Positions 5,724 through 6,673 of a stretch of 6,673 nucleotides of DNA are shown here, piece by piece. Within the stretch, counting starts at the first letter, position 1, and every line of letters starts with the position of its first letter. The stretch is from Chromatiales bacterium. Lineage in GTDB: Bacteria; Pseudomonadota; Gammaproteobacteria; SZUA-140. The notes beneath the pieces were generated by a model, which worked only from the letters and a program-made list of their open reading frames with translations, had not been told where the DNA came from and did not search any database. The stretch spans positions 1 through 6,673 of the forward strand of contig JAITWN010000036.1 in assembly GCA_031285245.1 (NCBI GenBank), read 5' to 3'. The translations under genes were made by a program, and so were the position numbers.

Positions 5724-6673
5724 TGGCTTTGCCTGTGTAGCAGATAGAGAAACAACGGTACCCCGATGAGCGCTGTCACAACGCCCACCGGCAGTTGCAA
5801 TGGCGCAGCGATGGTGCGCGCGAGAGTATCGGCGATCGAGAGCAGGCTGGCGCCCAGCAGGGCAGCGGCGGGCAACAGAACACGATGATCATTGCCCGCG
5901 ATCAGGCGGACCAGATGAGGCACCAGCAAACCGATGAATCCGACATTGCCGGCGATGGTTACTGCGATCGCTGTGAGCAGGGACGCCAAAATGTACAGCC
6001 GAAAGCTCAGCGCTTTCACGGGCACGCCGAGGCTGCGCGCTTTGTCATCGCCGTGAACGAGGACATTGAGATCACGCGCTGCAAGTAGGCTGACAGCAAG
6101 GCCGGTGCCGAGCAGCGCTAGCGGCATGGCGGGTCGATCGGCTTGACTGAGATCTCCCAGCAGCCAGAACATCATGCCGCGTAGTGTGCTATCTGGGCTG
6201 ATGGCGAGAATGAAGCTGATCAGCGCGCCCCAGCCAGCAGCGACGACTACGCCGGTCAGCAGCAGCCGGGTGGCGGACCAGTCGCCACGACCATGGGCGA
6301 GCGTGAACACGAGCAGCATCGAGGCGAGCGCGCCGCCGAAAGCGCTGCCAGAAAGCCACAGACCGCTGAGACCCGTCATGATTGCGCTGAGCGCACCGAC
6401 TGCCGCGCCACCAGAAACGCCGAGGATGTAAGGGTCGGCGAGGGGGTTGCGCAGTAGCACCTGCATCAGCGCTCCCGCTAACGCCAGCATGCCGCCGGTC
6501 GCAAAAGCGCACAGTGTGCGCGGTAGACGCAGCTCGACCACCAAGCTGTAAGTGAGCGGATCAGCGCGACCATGGAGCAGTGCCCATAGTTCACCCCATC
6601 CGACCCAGACGCTGCCAGCAGCAAGGGATAGCAGCAGGCTGCCGAGCGTGATGAATGCCAGTGCGGGCAGCAG
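5720..6673 (-). CDS. FecCD/BtuC-family ABC importer permease (5' end outside window)
   Basis: The frame is open to the right edge, giving 317 visible residues; only a short N-terminus is probably missing, as the family runs about 320-350. The visible part begins within the first membrane helix (LLPALAFITLGSLLLSLAAG). Family motifs follow: ELRLPR at visible residues 47-52, GGMLALAGALMQ at 60-71, NPLADPYILGVSGGAAVGA at 76-94, the cytoplasmic coupling segment near GDDKARSLGV (208-217), GFIGLLVPHLVRL at 245-257 and the C-terminal PVGVVTALIGVPLF at 295-308. About nine to ten membrane helices are expected. A TTG at 6544 could be read as a start, but conserved coding continues upstream of it, so it is internal. 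The stop overlaps the GTG of the ATPase gene. Substrate is unresolved among cobalamin, haem and ferric siderophore. Confidence 0.93.
   Translation of the reverse strand: MLPALAFITLGSLLLSLAAGSVWVGWGELWALLHGRADPLTYSLVVELRLPRTLCAFATGGMLALAGALMQVLLRNPLADPYILGVSGGAAVGALSAIMTGLSGLWLSGSAFGGALASMLLVFTLAHGRGDWSATRLLLTGVVVAAGWGALISFILAISPDSTLRGMMFWLLGDLSQADRPAMPLALLGTGLAVSLLAARDLNVLVHGDDKARSLGVPVKALSFRLYILASLLTAIAVTIAGNVGFIGLLVPHLVRLIAGNDHRVLLPAAALLGASLLSIADTLARTIAAPLQLPVGVVTALIGVPLFLYLLHRQSQ

Noticed and set aside
5720..6544. Reading the permease as complete from a TTG at 6544
   Set aside because: The same frame continues upstream to the window edge with typical FecCD sequence, including a membrane helix, so the TTG is an internal Leu codon and the gene is partial.
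1..6673. A novel defence or mobile system
   Set aside because: Apart from the dynamin-like protein, all genes are standard core functions. No effector pair, integrase, toxin-antitoxin pair, repeats array or composition shift is visible.

Overview
The window looks like a chromosomal core region of a gamma- or betaproteobacterium. The main evidence is the order yggT-proC-yggS with a divergent pilT, an arrangement familiar from type IV pilus-bearing members of these classes such as Pseudomonas. The base composition is moderately GC-rich and looks even throughout. I see no insertion sequence, phage gene, tRNA, rRNA or CRISPR array. Class-level placement is an inference from synteny and protein character, not from a database search.

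Layout, left to right. Positions 1-1407 (minus strand) hold the N-terminal 469 residues of a dynamin-like large GTPase that runs off the left edge. An AT-rich gap of about 205 bases follows. Positions 1613-3779 (minus) hold a compact three-gene set read in the order yggS (PLP-binding homeostasis protein), proC (pyrroline-5-carboxylate reductase), yggT (integral membrane protein with two YGGT repeats). proC and yggT overlap by 8 bases. A 116-base divergent gap separates yggS from pilT (3896-4933, plus), the retraction ATPase of type IV pili, with every catalytic motif intact. Only 22 bases after pilT, and convergent with it, lies the ATPase of a BtuCD/FecCDE-type importer (4956-5723, minus). 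Its start codon overlaps the stop of a FecCD-family permease (5720 to beyond 6673, minus), which runs off the right edge.

Functionally there are four blocks: a membrane-associated GTPase, a housekeeping PLP/proline/membrane-protein operon, the pilus retraction motor, and an importer for a metal chelate or corrinoid (B12, haem or ferric siderophore; the substrate cannot be decided here). No clearly novel multi-gene system is visible. The points most worth a second look are the divergent P-loop of the dynamin-like protein and its position downstream of yggT, the absence of pilU directly after pilT, and two perfect palindromes: one in the yggS-proC gap and one at the 3' end of the importer ATPase gene.
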